NCBI GenBank assembly: GCA_029778715.1
Contig: JAKOPT010000019.1
Location: 1 to 64,000 of the forward strand
DNA length: 64,000 nucleotides
Reading direction: 5' to 3'
Source: Actinomycetes bacterium
GTDB lineage: Bacteria > Actinomycetota > Actinomycetes > Actinomycetales > Dermatophilaceae
Shown: one piece after another, positions 40,182 through 52,453 of the stretch
How positions within the stretch are numbered: position 1 is the first letter of the stretch
How the letters are laid out: each line of letters starts with the position of its first letter
The notes under the pieces: generated by a model
Databases searched by the model: none
Seen by the model: only the letters and a program-made list of their open reading frames with translations
What the model was told of the DNA's origin: nothing
Position numbers and translations under genes: made by a program

Positions 40182-41945
40182 TTACTGCTTGCCCAGCGAG
40201 GTGTAGTCGTACATGCCGTACGCCTGGTTGACGAACACGTTCGTCAGGGTCTTGCCGCGCACGAGAAGGGCCTTGGCCCACACACCCGGGTAGATGACGG
40301 CGTTGTCCATGACGAGGGTGTCGATCTGGCCGTAAAGGGCCTCGCGCTTGGCGTTGTCGGTTTCGACGGCTGCCTGGTCGATCAACTTATCGACCTCGGG
40401 CATGCGCACCGAGATGTTCGAGGACCCACCGGTTTCCCGGATGACGCGGCTGTCGACGATCTGGGCGAGGAAGCCGTAGCCGTCGTTCCAGTCCGCACCC
40501 CAGCCATTCGCGGCCAGGCCGATGTTGTTGGCCTTGACGTAGGGCGGGTTGCCGGCATACGTGGAGAAGTAGTCCTTCTTCGCGAAGCCCTTCGGGGTCA
40601 CCTTGATGCCGACCTTGGCGAGCTGCTGCTGGAAGGCCTCGGCGAGCGCCTTCTCCTTCGGGCGCTCGTTGCGGAAGGCCATCGTGATCTCGAAGCCGTC
40701 CGGCTTGCCGCACTTGGTGAGTGCTTCCTTGGCCTTGGTCAGGTCACCCTTGTTGTCCTGGCTCGGGTAGAAGTCCTTCTTCAACGAACCCGGGATGAGC
40801 GGCGGCATGAGGGACGTCGCGATCGCGCCACCGGCGAAGGCCCCACCGTAGGCGGTCTGGTATGCCGTGCGGTCCATCGCATACATGATGGCCATCCGGC
40901 AGTCCTTGTTGTCCAGCGGCGCAACCGTCGTCGGGATCGAGGTGTACCAGAGCCGGGCGAGGGTCGGGTTGTCGGCGCGAGCCTTGAGGTTGGGGTCGGA
41001 GAGGACCTTGCCCTGGGTGGCCGGGGTGACCCCGGTGCCCGTGACGTGGATGTCGAGGTCGCCGGCGATGATCCGGTTGTCGATGTCGTCCTGGTTGACG
41101 TTCATCGAGTACTCGTAGCCGTCCGGCAGCGCCTTGCGCTGCGGGTCGGTCGCGGCGTCCCAGTTGGGGTTGCGCTTGAGGGTGAACTTCTTGCCCGCCT
41201 CGTACGTGGCGAACATGTACGGGCCGGAGCTGATCGGGTGCTCCTTGTACTTGGCGCCGGTGTCCTTGGCCTCGGGCACGGGGTAGGCCTGCGAGGTCGT
41301 CATGAGGTAGTCGAACCCGGAGAAGCTGTTCTTGAGGTGGAAGATGATCGTCGAGTCATCGGGGGTGTCGATGGCCGACTTGACGTCCACGCCCTTGGAC
41401 TTGTAGGCGCCCTTGTAGTCCGCCGGCCACGCGAGCAGGTCGTCGAAGTAGGTCGGGGCGTCCGGGAAGATGTCCTTGTCGAGGGTGCGGGTGATCGCGT
41501 ACTTGATGTCCTTGGACGTGATCGCGGTGCCGTCCTCGAACTTCAGGCCCGACTTCAGTTTGTAGGTCCAGGTCTTCGCGTTCTCGCTGGGCTTGCCCAG
41601 GCCGTCGGCGAGGTCGCCCGAAAGCTTCGAACTGCCATCACCGGGGGCGACGTCGAACATCACGAGCCCGCGCCCGTAGAGGCGCATGAGGTCCCAGGTG
41701 TAGCCGTAGTAGGAGTCGCCGGGGTCGGTGGAGTCCGGCTCGCCCTCGTCGGCCATCGTGATGGTGCCGCCCTTCTTGTCCGAAGGGTTGAAGATCTTGC
41801 CGTTGGCGGCGTCGAAGGCCGCCGTGGTGGTCGTCGCGGCGTTGTTCGACCCGCCACTCGACCCGCTGCAGGCGGCGAGCCCGAGAGCGGTCACCGCGGC
41901 GGCGGCCGTCACGGCGAGCAGCCGCTTCTTTCGGGGATTACTCAT
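40182..41945 (-). CDS. oligopeptide ABC transporter substrate-binding protein
   Basis: Lipoprotein signal AVTALGLAACSGSSGG; SBP family 5 features. Confidence 0.9.
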   Translation of the reverse strand: MSNPRKKRLLAVTAAAAVTALGLAACSGSSGGSNNAATTTTAAFDAANGKIFNPSDKKGGTITMADEGEPDSTDPGDSYYGYTWDLMRLYGRGLVMFDVAPGDGSSKLSGDLADGLGKPSENAKTWTYKLKSGLKFEDGTAITSKDIKYAITRTLDKDIFPDAPTYFDDLLAWPADYKGAYKSKGVDVKSAIDTPDDSTIIFHLKNSFSGFDYLMTTSQAYPVPEAKDTGAKYKEHPISSGPYMFATYEAGKKFTLKRNPNWDAATDPQRKALPDGYEYSMNVNQDDIDNRIIAGDLDIHVTGTGVTPATQGKVLSDPNLKARADNPTLARLWYTSIPTTVAPLDNKDCRMAIMYAMDRTAYQTAYGGAFAGGAIATSLMPPLIPGSLKKDFYPSQDNKGDLTKAKEALTKCGKPDGFEITMAFRNERPKEKALAEAFQQQLAKVGIKVTPKGFAKKDYFSTYAGNPPYVKANNIGLAANGWGADWNDGYGFLAQIVDSRVIRETGGSSNISVRMPEVDKLIDQAAVETDNAKREALYGQIDTLVMDNAVIYPGVWAKALLVRGKTLTNVFVNQAYGMYDYTSLGKQ

Positions 41946-41993
41946 GATTTCCAGTACACCCTTCGTGCGATGGATGGTTGGTACCCACGGCTG

Positions 41994-42992
41994 TTAGCGG
42001 CCGCGGGGGTCGAAGGCGTCTCGCAAGCCGTCACCGAAAAGGTTGAAGGCAAGGACGGTGAAGAAGATGGCCAGGCCGGGGAAGAGCATGAAGTGCGGCA
42101 TCGTGTAGAAGGTCACCGCGTCGGAGAGCATCCCGCCCCAGCTCGGTGTGGGGGGCTGGATGCCGACCCCGAGGAAGGACAGCGCCGCCTCGAAGAGGAC
42201 GTTGCTCGGGATGAGCAAGGTGGAATAGACGAGGATCGGGGCGACGAGGTTGGGGAGCAACTCCCGCGCGAGGATGCGCGGGGTGCGGGCGCCAAGGCTG
42301 CGGGCGGCGTCGACGAATTCGCGCTCGCGCAGGGACAGGGTCTGGCCGCGGATGATCCGCCCGATGTAGGGCCAGTTGAAGAAGCCGATGATGAACACGA
42401 GCATCACCACGCGCAGCGTGTTTCCCTGGAGCCCAAAGGCATTGTCAGGAACGACGCCGGCGAGCGCAATCGCGAAGACGAGCAGGGGGAAGGCCAAGAA
42501 GACGTCCATGGCCCGGCTGATGACCGCGTCGACCCACCCACCGGCATACCCGGCGATGATCCCGAGCGTCGAGCCGATGATGACCGAGAGCAAGGTGGCG
42601 AGGAAGGCAATAAGGAGGGAGATCCGCGAGCCGTAGACGACCCGGCTGAACAGGTCGCGCCCGTTGACGGGTTCGACCCCGAAGAGGTAGTCCCAACTGA
42701 TGCCGCCCCAGGCGCCCTTGGGGCCCAACGTGCCCATTTCGGTGTCGACGAGGTCCTGATGGAACTCGTCCGGCGGGTGCCCGAGGAACTTGACGATGAG
42801 CGGCGCGAAGATCGCGACGAGGATGAGGAAGATGAGCACGGCCGCGCCGGCCATCGCCACCTTGTCGCGCTTGAGCCGCCGCCAGGCGATTTGGGTGAGT
42901 GACCGCCCCTCGATCGCCTTGGGTGAGTCCGGACCCTCGGTCTCCAGCGCATCGGTCTGGGGGGTCGCGACCTCGGTGGGCGGAACGGTCAT
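41994..42992 (-). CDS. oligopeptide ABC transporter permease (DppC-like)
   Basis: ATG 42992; REREFVDAARSLGARTPRILARELLPNLVAPILV. Confidence 0.9.
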   Translation of the reverse strand: MTVPPTEVATPQTDALETEGPDSPKAIEGRSLTQIAWRRLKRDKVAMAGAAVLIFLILVAIFAPLIVKFLGHPPDEFHQDLVDTEMGTLGPKGAWGGISWDYLFGVEPVNGRDLFSRVVYGSRISLLIAFLATLLSVIIGSTLGIIAGYAGGWVDAVISRAMDVFLAFPLLVFAIALAGVVPDNAFGLQGNTLRVVMLVFIIGFFNWPYIGRIIRGQTLSLREREFVDAARSLGARTPRILARELLPNLVAPILVYSTLLIPSNVLFEAALSFLGVGIQPPTPSWGGMLSDAVTFYTMPHFMLFPGLAIFFTVLAFNLFGDGLRDAFDPRGR

Positions 42993-43340
42993 GCCGGGAG
43001 GCTCCTCGGGGTGCGCGGTCGGGCGAGGACGCGACGGACGCGCCTGGCGAAAGTGAGAGTACCGGGGTGATCCTGCACCCGAGAGCACGCTGACGCGCAG
43101 AGGGTGCCGCTCAGTGATACCCAATCGTGACCTTTAAAACCCCCGTCCCCGAGAGTGAGCGACCGGTTGGCCGAGTGGAAAGTGGCGGTATGCCGTGCCG
43201 CCGGCCTTGGGTGTGGCGCGTCGCTCCGCCCGGGGGCACCTCTACGTCAGGTCCCCCGTCGTGTTCGACAGGACCGCGCAATGGCTGTAAAAACGGCGAG
43301 CAACTAGCCGAAAAAGCGCCGACCCAGTAGCCTTTTTTGC

Positions 43341-44552
43341 ATGTCGGACGCCGGGGACTACCTGCCACGACACCTGGATGCGGTGCTGGAGCGGGCCGTG
43401 GCCCACGCGCCCATCGTGATCTTGGATGGTCCACGAGGGGCCGGCAAAACGACCACTGCCGCGCGATTGGCCGCCTCGTCGGTGCTGCTGCCTCGGGACC
43501 TCGACCTACTCACGGCCGACGCGACGGCATACCTGCAGGCCCTACCCTCGCCGACCCTTGTCGACGAATGGCAGTTGGCGGGAGTCGACCTGCTGTGGAT
43601 CCTCAAGCGCCTCGTCGATGACGACCCCACACCGGGACGATTCCTCCTCACCGGGAGCGTGGAGCCCGCTACCTACGGACCCACCTACCCGCTCACCGCC
43701 AGGGCCGCGCGCCTGGTCCTGCGCCCCATGACGAGCGCCGAACTGGCCGGGAACGGAGCGCGGGCGACGTTCCTCGACCGGGTCCTCGGGGGCGAGGACC
43801 CGCCGCTGGGTGCGGACGTGGCTGCACCTTTCGACCTGCAGTCGCTGCTCAGGCCGGGCTTCCCCGGGGCGCGACACGTCCCCGAACCGCGACCCTTCTT
43901 GGACGCCTACCTCAACATGGTGTCGCACCGCGCCGGCGAGGAGGGCCGGGATGCCACCCGGATGTTGCGGGCCATGCGGGTGCTTGCCACCCTGACCGGA
44001 GCGGCCGTGCCTGACCAGCGCATCTGGGACGCTGCCGACATCAACAAGGTGACGTGGAAGCACTACGACGACCTGCTGCACCGAGTTCACCTCACCGCTT
44101 CCCTTCCTGCGGCCGAGAGCAACAGGCTCAAGAGGATCACGGCATACCCCAAGAGATTCTTCGCCGACACCGCGATGGCCCTCGCGGCCGCCGACATCGG
44201 CCCCGCAGTTCTCCGCGCGAACCCAGCGACCACCGGGCCCTTCGTGGAGTCCTATGTCATGCAGCAGTTGCGCCCCCAGGTCGATCTCGTGGGGGGTGCG
44301 CTCATGCATGTGCGCACCGGCGCCGGCCAACGGGAGGTCGACGGCATCATCGAGGTGGGTTCGCGGTGGTGGGGTGTCGAAGTGAAAGCCAGCCGTCGAC
44401 CGACCGTTGCCGACGCCCGTCACCTTGCCTGGCTGCGAGACCAGTTGGGTGAGCGGTTTGCCCAGGGCTGGGTGGTCCACACCGGTGCCGATTGTTACCC
44501 GTTGGGAGAGCGGTTGTATGCCGTGCCGCTGGGTGTGGTTGCCGGCTCCTGA
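43341..44552 (+). CDS. AAA ATPase with DUF4143 domain
   Basis: Walker A DGPRGAGKTTTA; FLLTGSVEP; C-terminal restriction-nuclease-like GRWWGVEVKASRRPTVADARHLAWLRD. Confidence 0.85.
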   Translation: MSDAGDYLPRHLDAVLERAVAHAPIVILDGPRGAGKTTTAARLAASSVLLPRDLDLLTADATAYLQALPSPTLVDEWQLAGVDLLWILKRLVDDDPTPGRFLLTGSVEPATYGPTYPLTARAARLVLRPMTSAELAGNGARATFLDRVLGGEDPPLGADVAAPFDLQSLLRPGFPGARHVPEPRPFLDAYLNMVSHRAGEEGRDATRMLRAMRVLATLTGAAVPDQRIWDAADINKVTWKHYDDLLHRVHLTASLPAAESNRLKRITAYPKRFFADTAMALAAADIGPAVLRANPATTGPFVESYVMQQLRPQVDLVGGALMHVRTGAGQREVDGIIEVGSRWWGVEVKASRRPTVADARHLAWLRDQLGERFAQGWVVHTGADCYPLGERLYAVPLGVVAGS

Positions 44553-44632
44553 CGCGCGGCGCCGTCGTTGCCCCGCCACGGGTGAGCGGGGCGTTTTCGC
44601 GGCATACCGTCTGGCCTGAGAGACTGGACCCT

Positions 44633-46527
<1,895 letters not shown>

Positions 46528-46528
<1 letters not shown>

Positions 46529-48429
46529 TGGAGTTGACGGCCGGCCGTGGGCTCCGCCGGGTCGGGGCGCTCCTCGGGAGCGTTCTGGCCGTCGCGGTGA
46601 CCCTGGGCGCCTGCACTCCCGCCACCTCGACCGGGCAGCAGCCGGCGAGCCGGGGCGGGACGCTCACCCTGCTCTCGGCCACCCCGATCGCCACCCTCGA
46701 CCCGCAGCGGGTCGCCGACCCGACGGTCGCCGCACTGCTCGGACGCACCCTCCACCGCACGCTCACGGCATACGCCCCGAGCAGCGACGCCTCGCAACCG
46801 GCGCGCCTCGTCGGTGACCTCGCGACCGACACCGGCACGCCGAGCGCGGACCTCAAGACCTGGCGGTTCACCCTCCGCAACGACGTCCGTTGGCAAGACG
46901 GCGCCGCGGTGACCTGCGCCGATGTCAAGCATGGCATCGCCCGCACGTTCGCCACCGATGTGGTCGCCGGGGCGGCTACCGACGCCTTGGCGGTCCTCGC
47001 CGTGCCCCGCACCGCGGAGGGCAAGTCGACATATGCCGGTCCGTATGCCGCGGTCGACGCCGGCGACGCCGGCAAGGCCGCCTTCGACAAGGCCGTCGCC
47101 TGTGACGGGTCGACGATCACGTTCACGCTGAGCGACGCGGTGTCGGACTTCACCGACATGCTCACCTTGCCCACGTTTGCGCCGGTCAAGAAGGACGGCG
47201 ATCCCGGTCCCACCGGCACCCTGCCGGCGCTGTCCGACGGGCCCTATCAGGTCGACGGCACCTGGAATGCCCTCACTGGTGGGGTGCTCGTCCGCAACCC
47301 GCGGTGGTCGCCCGCTTCGGACCCGATCCGCAAGGCCCACCCCGACCGGATCGCCCTGGTCACGGGCGGCGACGCCGGCGCGATCATGGAGACGGTCCTC
47401 GCCGACGGCACCGACGCGCAGCGCGCCGTCGCCCTCACGCCGGCCCCGCCCTCGCTTCAACTTCAGGTAGCCGCCGTCGACGCGCTCCGGGCGCGCTCGC
47501 TCACCGCCTCGACCGGCGTCGTCGACTATGTCGTGCCCAACGTGCGCAGCGCAGTTTTCGCGAACCCGCAGGTGCGGGTGGCCCTCGAAAAGTCGACCAA
47601 CCGCGCCGGGTATGCCGCGGCGCTCGGTCCCACGTTCGCGGTCCGCCCGCACGGGTCGGTGCTGCCAGAGGGGATGCGGGCCCTGGCGTCGTCCTCGGCG
47701 CCGGCTTCGCCCTCGCCGTCGGCTCGCGCGTCGCTGTCGGCGAGTGCCTCGGCCGCGCCGTCCGACACGGGGGCTGCTGCGGCCTCCCCCAGCCCGTCGG
47801 CGAGCGCGTCCGCCTCGGCAGTCCCGTCGGCTGCCCCGTCGACGTCGTCGTCGCCGCTCACCGGGGCCGACCCGGTCGCGGCGCGGGCCGTGCTCACCGC
47901 CGCTGGGATGACCCTGCCGGTGCCGATGACCGTGGCCTACCGGCCCAGCCCCGCCGCCGACAAGGCGATGGCCGCCCTGGTCGCCGGGTGGCAGGCCGCT
48001 GGCTTCGCGCCGACCCTCAAGCCGATCGCCGACACCTACTTCCCCACGATCGCGGCCCCTACGGCGACGGACACCTACGACGTGTTCTGGTCGAACTGGT
48101 CCCCGGCGTGGGACTCGGCCTCGACGGTGCTGCCCCCGCTTTTCGACTCCTCCTTCAACCTCACCACCGCGGGCACCGGCCGCGACTACGGCGCCTGGTC
48201 CAACACCGACTGGAACGCCCACATCCGCACCATCGCCGCCCTCCCCGACGCGACCACCCGCGAACATGCCTGGGCGGCCGCGGACGCGACCGTTCGCGCC
48301 GACGGCGCCTACGTCGCCCTGGCCCAGCGGTATGCCGTCCACGTCGCCGGCAGCGAGGTGCGTGGCCTGGCACCGCACCCGTTCGGCGGCGGCACGGTCG
48401 ACCTCGCGGTCATCGGCGTCACGTCGTAG
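46528..48429 (+). CDS. ABC transporter family 5 substrate-binding protein with Ala/Ser/Pro-rich insert
   Basis: Lipobox TLGACTP; LTLLSATPIATLDPQRVADPTVAALLGRTL; low-complexity insert at ~47690-47860. Confidence 0.82.
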
Positions 48430-48508
48430 CGTCAGCGATACCGCCCCGCCGACGTGGCGCCCGCAGCGCCACCCGGCCAGGTGAGTACCCGATGAGAAAG
48501 GCCACCCG

Positions 48509-49387
48509 ATGAGTCGCGTCCTGTTCGTCCACGCCCATCCCGACGACGAAACCCTCGCCACCGGGATCGCCCTGGCCCACCTGAGCGACCGTGGCCACGA
48601 CGTACACGTCCTCACCTGCACCCTCGGGGAGGAGGGCGAGGTCATCCCGCCCGAGTTGGCTTACCTCGAACAGGCCCCCGGCGACCCGTTGGCCGCGCAT
48701 CGGCGCGCGGAACTGCGCACCGCCATGGGCATCCTCGGTGTGTCTCATCACGTCCTCGGTGAGCCGGACGCCGGAGGTGAGCCCGCGGCATACCGGGACT
48801 CCGGGATGGCCGGCTCGGTGGCCGCGCGGCACCCCCGGGCGTTCGCGTCGGCCCCGTTGGCGGCGGTCGCGGGGCACCTGCGGGCGGTTATCGCCGGACT
48901 GGCGCCCGACCTCGTGGTCACCTACGACGGGGAGGGTGGTTACGGTCACCCCGACCACATCCGGGTCCACGAGGCGACGGTCGCGGCGCTCGCCGGGATG
49001 CCCGAGGCGACCCGGCCCCGGCTGGCCCTCATCCTCACCCCGCTGTCCTGGGCGCGCGAGGACCGGGCCTGGCTCACCGGCGCCGACCTCGACCCGGCGT
49101 GGAGCGTGCCCGGGGAGGACGCGGCATACCCGCCCTCGGTCGTCGCCGACGCCCTGGTGACGTATGCCGTGTGCGCGCCCGAGCAGATCGCGCGGCAGGC
49201 CGCGGCGTTGCGGGCGCACGCGACCCAGGTGATCGTCGGGGAGGGGGCCTACGCGTTGTCCAATCTGGTCGCCGCGCGGCTGTCGGGACGTGAGGGGTAT
49301 GCCGCGGCCGACCCGGTGACCGGTGCGCTGTTGCCTGGTCACGGTCCGCGCCGGGACCTCGAGGAGTTGTTGCGTACTGGCGAGTAG
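48509..49387 (+). CDS. mshB: mycothiol biosynthesis N-acetyl-GlcN-Ins deacetylase
   Basis: FVHAHPDDETLATG, TYDGEGGYGHPDHIRVHEATVAAL. Confidence 0.88.
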   Translation: MSRVLFVHAHPDDETLATGIALAHLSDRGHDVHVLTCTLGEEGEVIPPELAYLEQAPGDPLAAHRRAELRTAMGILGVSHHVLGEPDAGGEPAAYRDSGMAGSVAARHPRAFASAPLAAVAGHLRAVIAGLAPDLVVTYDGEGGYGHPDHIRVHEATVAALAGMPEATRPRLALILTPLSWAREDRAWLTGADLDPAWSVPGEDAAYPPSVVADALVTYAVCAPEQIARQAAALRAHATQVIVGEGAYALSNLVAARLSGREGYAAADPVTGALLPGHGPRRDLEELLRTGE

Positions 49388-49430
49388 GTCGCGGTCATCG
49401 GTGGGGTGGCGCGACCTTTAGGCTGGTCGG

Positions 49431-50696
49431 GTGCGCGTCGCCTTACTGTCCTACCGATCCAAACCCCACTGCGGTGGGCAGGGCATCTACCTGCGCCATC
49501 TTTCGCGCGAACTCGTTGCGCTCGGGCATGAGGTGAGCGTCTTCTCGGGGCAGCCCTATCCCGAGCTCGACCCCGGCGTCCATCTCGTCCCCGTGCCCAG
49601 TCTCGATCTCTACCGCGAGCCCGACCCGTTCCGGATCCCGTGGCCGCGCGAGTTCCGGGACCGGATCGACGTGCTGGAGTTCGCGACCATGTGCGTGGCC
49701 GGGTTCCCCGAGCCGTGGACGTTCGGGAAACGGCTGGTGCGTTACCACCTCGAGGCGTTGCGGACCTTCGACGTCATCCACGACAACCAGACCCTCGCTC
49801 ACGGGGTGCTGGAGTTGCAGGAGTTGGGGTTGCCGCTGGTTGCGAGCATCCACCACCCGATCACCATGGACCGCAAACTCGACCTGGCTGCCGCACCGCT
49901 GTGGCGGCAACCCTCGCTGCGGCGCTGGTACGGCTTCTTGCGGATGCAGGGCAAGGTGGCCCGCGGCCTCAATCACATCGTCACCGTGTCGCAGTCCTCG
50001 GCCATCGACATCGCGCGCGAGTTCGGGGTGGACCCGGCACGCATCGACGTCATCCCGCTCGGGGTCCAGCCCGAGGTGTTTGCCGAGTATGCCGGGTCGC
50101 GGATTCCCGGCCGGATCGTCGCCATGGCCTCGGCGGACAGTCCGTTGAAGGGCATCGCCACCTTGTTGGAGTCGATGGCGAAGTTGCGCACCGACCGGGA
50201 CGTGTCGCTGACCTTGGTGGCCAAGCCGACGCCCGGCGGGGTGACCGAGCGGATGGTCGACCGGCTGGGGTTGCGCGACATCGTCTCGTTCGTCCACGGG
50301 CTCTCCGTCGAGGATCTGGCGGCGACCATGGGCTCGGCCGAAATCGTCTGTGTGCCCTCGCTGTACGAAGGGTTCTCGCTGCCGACGCTGGAGGCGATGG
50401 CCTGCGGGACGCCGCTGGTCGTGAGCGACGGCGGGGCGATCCCCGAGGTCGTCGGGGAACCCGGTCTGGCCGCCGACATCGTCCCCGCCGGCGACGCCGA
50501 GGCCCTCACGGCCGCCCTGCGGGCTCTCATCGACGACCCGGACCGGCGGGCCCGGATGGGGCGCGCTGCGCGCGAGCGGGCCCGCACCACCTTCAGCTGG
50601 GAGGCGGTCGCGCGGGCCACGGCTAAGGTCTACGAGCACGCGATCCACGAGGCGTCCCTGCGCGCCGGCGGCCAGGACCTCGAGGGGGTGGTGTGA
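49431..50696 (+). CDS. glycosyltransferase family 4
   Basis: SKPHCGGQGIYLRHLSRELVALGHEVSVFSG; EIVCVPSLYEGFSLPTLEAMACGTPLVVSDGGAIPEVVG. Confidence 0.92.
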   Translation: MRVALLSYRSKPHCGGQGIYLRHLSRELVALGHEVSVFSGQPYPELDPGVHLVPVPSLDLYREPDPFRIPWPREFRDRIDVLEFATMCVAGFPEPWTFGKRLVRYHLEALRTFDVIHDNQTLAHGVLELQELGLPLVASIHHPITMDRKLDLAAAPLWRQPSLRRWYGFLRMQGKVARGLNHIVTVSQSSAIDIAREFGVDPARIDVIPLGVQPEVFAEYAGSRIPGRIVAMASADSPLKGIATLLESMAKLRTDRDVSLTLVAKPTPGGVTERMVDRLGLRDIVSFVHGLSVEDLAATMGSAEIVCVPSLYEGFSLPTLEAMACGTPLVVSDGGAIPEVVGEPGLAADIVPAGDAEALTAALRALIDDPDRRARMGRAARERARTTFSWEAVARATAKVYEHAIHEASLRAGGQDLEGVV

Positions 50697-51415
50697 TGCT
50701 CACCGTCGATTTCGGCCGGTTCGGGTTGCGGCCGGGGGAACGGGTCCTCGACCTCGGGTGCGGTGCCGGGCGACACGCCTTTGAGGTGTATCGGCGCGGC
50801 GGCGATGTCGTCGCGTTCGACCAGAACGCCGCCGACCTCGCCGAGGTGGCCGACATCTTCACCGCGATGGCCGACGCGGGTGAAGTGCCCGACGGGGCCC
50901 GCGCGGTCACCGTCGAGGGGGACGCCCTCGACCTGCCCTTCAGAGACGGCGAGTTCGACAAGATCATCGCCGCCGAAATCCTCGAGCACATCCCCGCCGA
51001 CGCCCAAGCGCTCGCCGAGCTCTACCGCGTGCTGGCCCCGGGCGGCATACTCGCCGTCACCGTGCCCCGCTGGTTCGCCGAGCGGGTCAACTGGGCCCTC
51101 TCCGACGCCTACCACGAGGTCGAGGGCGGCCATGTGCGCATCTACACCGAGCGGGAATTGCGGCACAAACTCGAAAAGGCCGGGTTCGTCGTCGACGGGC
51201 GATCGTTCGCGCACGCGCTGCACTCGCCCTACTGGTGGCTCAGATGCGTCGTCGGTGTCGACAACGACACCAACCCGCTCGTGCGCGGCTACCACCGGCT
51301 GCTCGTCTGGGACATGATGGCCGCCCCGCGCCTGACGCGCACGGCCGACCGCCTCCTCAACCCGGTGCTCGCCAAGTCGGTCGTCCTCTACGCCCACAAA
51401 CCAGCGACGCCATGA
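50693..51415 (+). CDS. class I SAM-dependent methyltransferase
   Basis: VLDLGCGAGRHAFEVYRRGGDVVAFDQN. Confidence 0.9.
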   Translation: MMLTVDFGRFGLRPGERVLDLGCGAGRHAFEVYRRGGDVVAFDQNAADLAEVADIFTAMADAGEVPDGARAVTVEGDALDLPFRDGEFDKIIAAEILEHIPADAQALAELYRVLAPGGILAVTVPRWFAERVNWALSDAYHEVEGGHVRIYTERELRHKLEKAGFVVDGRSFAHALHSPYWWLRCVVGVDNDTNPLVRGYHRLLVWDMMAAPRLTRTADRLLNPVLAKSVVLYAHKPATP

Positions 51416-52437
51416 ACACCGCGCCCGCGCACGCCCGGATGACCGACCGGCTCCCCACCCTCGCCGAGGCCCGGGGCACCGCGGCCTGGCTTGCCAGCTG
51501 CGTCGACATCGACGGGGCGATCGGGTGGGAACGGCGCCGGCACGTCGATGCCTGGAACCATGTCGAATGCGCGATGGCGCTCACGGCGTTCGGGCAGACC
51601 GAGGCGGCCGACGCGGCATACGGGTGGCTCGCGGCCAACCAACGCCCCGACGGGACCTGGCCGATGAAGACGACCCGCGGCGTCGTCGAGGATTCCAGCG
51701 CGGACGCCAACCAGGTCGCCTATGTCGCGGTGGGGGTGTGGCATCACTGGCTGGTGCGCGGTGAGCGCGGGTTTGTCGGGGCGATGTGGCCGCGGGTGCG
51801 GGCCGCGCTCGACTGGGTGGTGGCGCGCCAACTGCCGTGGGGCGGAATCGCATGGAGCGAAACCGCTGACGGGCGGCGGTGGTCGGAGGCGCTGCTCGCG
51901 GGGTCGTCGAGCATCGTGCATGCCTTGGACTGCGGGGTGTTGATCGCCGGGTTGCTCGGGGAGTCGGCGCCAGAGTGGGTGACGGCCCGGGAGCGTCTGG
52001 CGGCGGCGGTGCGTGAGCACGAGACGCTGTTCATCGACAACGCGCGGTATTCGATGGACTGGTACTACCCGATCCTCGGGGGCGCGGTGCGCGGCGATGC
52101 GGCGTGGGAACGGCTGGACAAGCGCTGGGAGGAGTTCGTGCGGCCCGGGCTGGGCATTCACTGCGTGGCCGACCACCCGTGGGTGACGGGCGCCGAGACC
52201 TGCGAGTTGGCGATGACGCTCGACGCGCTGGGGGATCGCGAGCGGGCCATGGAGTTGGTGCGCTCGACGCACCATTTGCGTGACGACGACGGCGCCTACT
52301 GGACCGGCTATGTGTATGCCGAGGGCGTGCGGTGGCCGGTGGAGCGCTCGACGTGGACGGCGGCGGCGGTGTTGCTGGCCCTCGACGCGCTGGCGGGCTA
52401 TTCCGGGGGTGCGGGGATCTTCCGCCTCACCCCGTGA
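51412..52437 (+). CDS. prenyltransferase/squalene-oxidase-repeat-like (alpha/alpha barrel) protein
   Basis: GWLAANQRPDGTWPMKTTRGVVEDSSADANQVAYVAVGVWHHW; 4-bp overlap with the methyltransferase. Confidence 0.7.
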   Translation: MNTAPAHARMTDRLPTLAEARGTAAWLASCVDIDGAIGWERRRHVDAWNHVECAMALTAFGQTEAADAAYGWLAANQRPDGTWPMKTTRGVVEDSSADANQVAYVAVGVWHHWLVRGERGFVGAMWPRVRAALDWVVARQLPWGGIAWSETADGRRWSEALLAGSSSIVHALDCGVLIAGLLGESAPEWVTARERLAAAVREHETLFIDNARYSMDWYYPILGGAVRGDAAWERLDKRWEEFVRPGLGIHCVADHPWVTGAETCELAMTLDALGDRERAMELVRSTHHLRDDDGAYWTGYVYAEGVRWPVERSTWTAAAVLLALDALAGYSGGAGIFRLTP

Positions 52438-52453
52438 CCGCGGGCCTGCCAAG

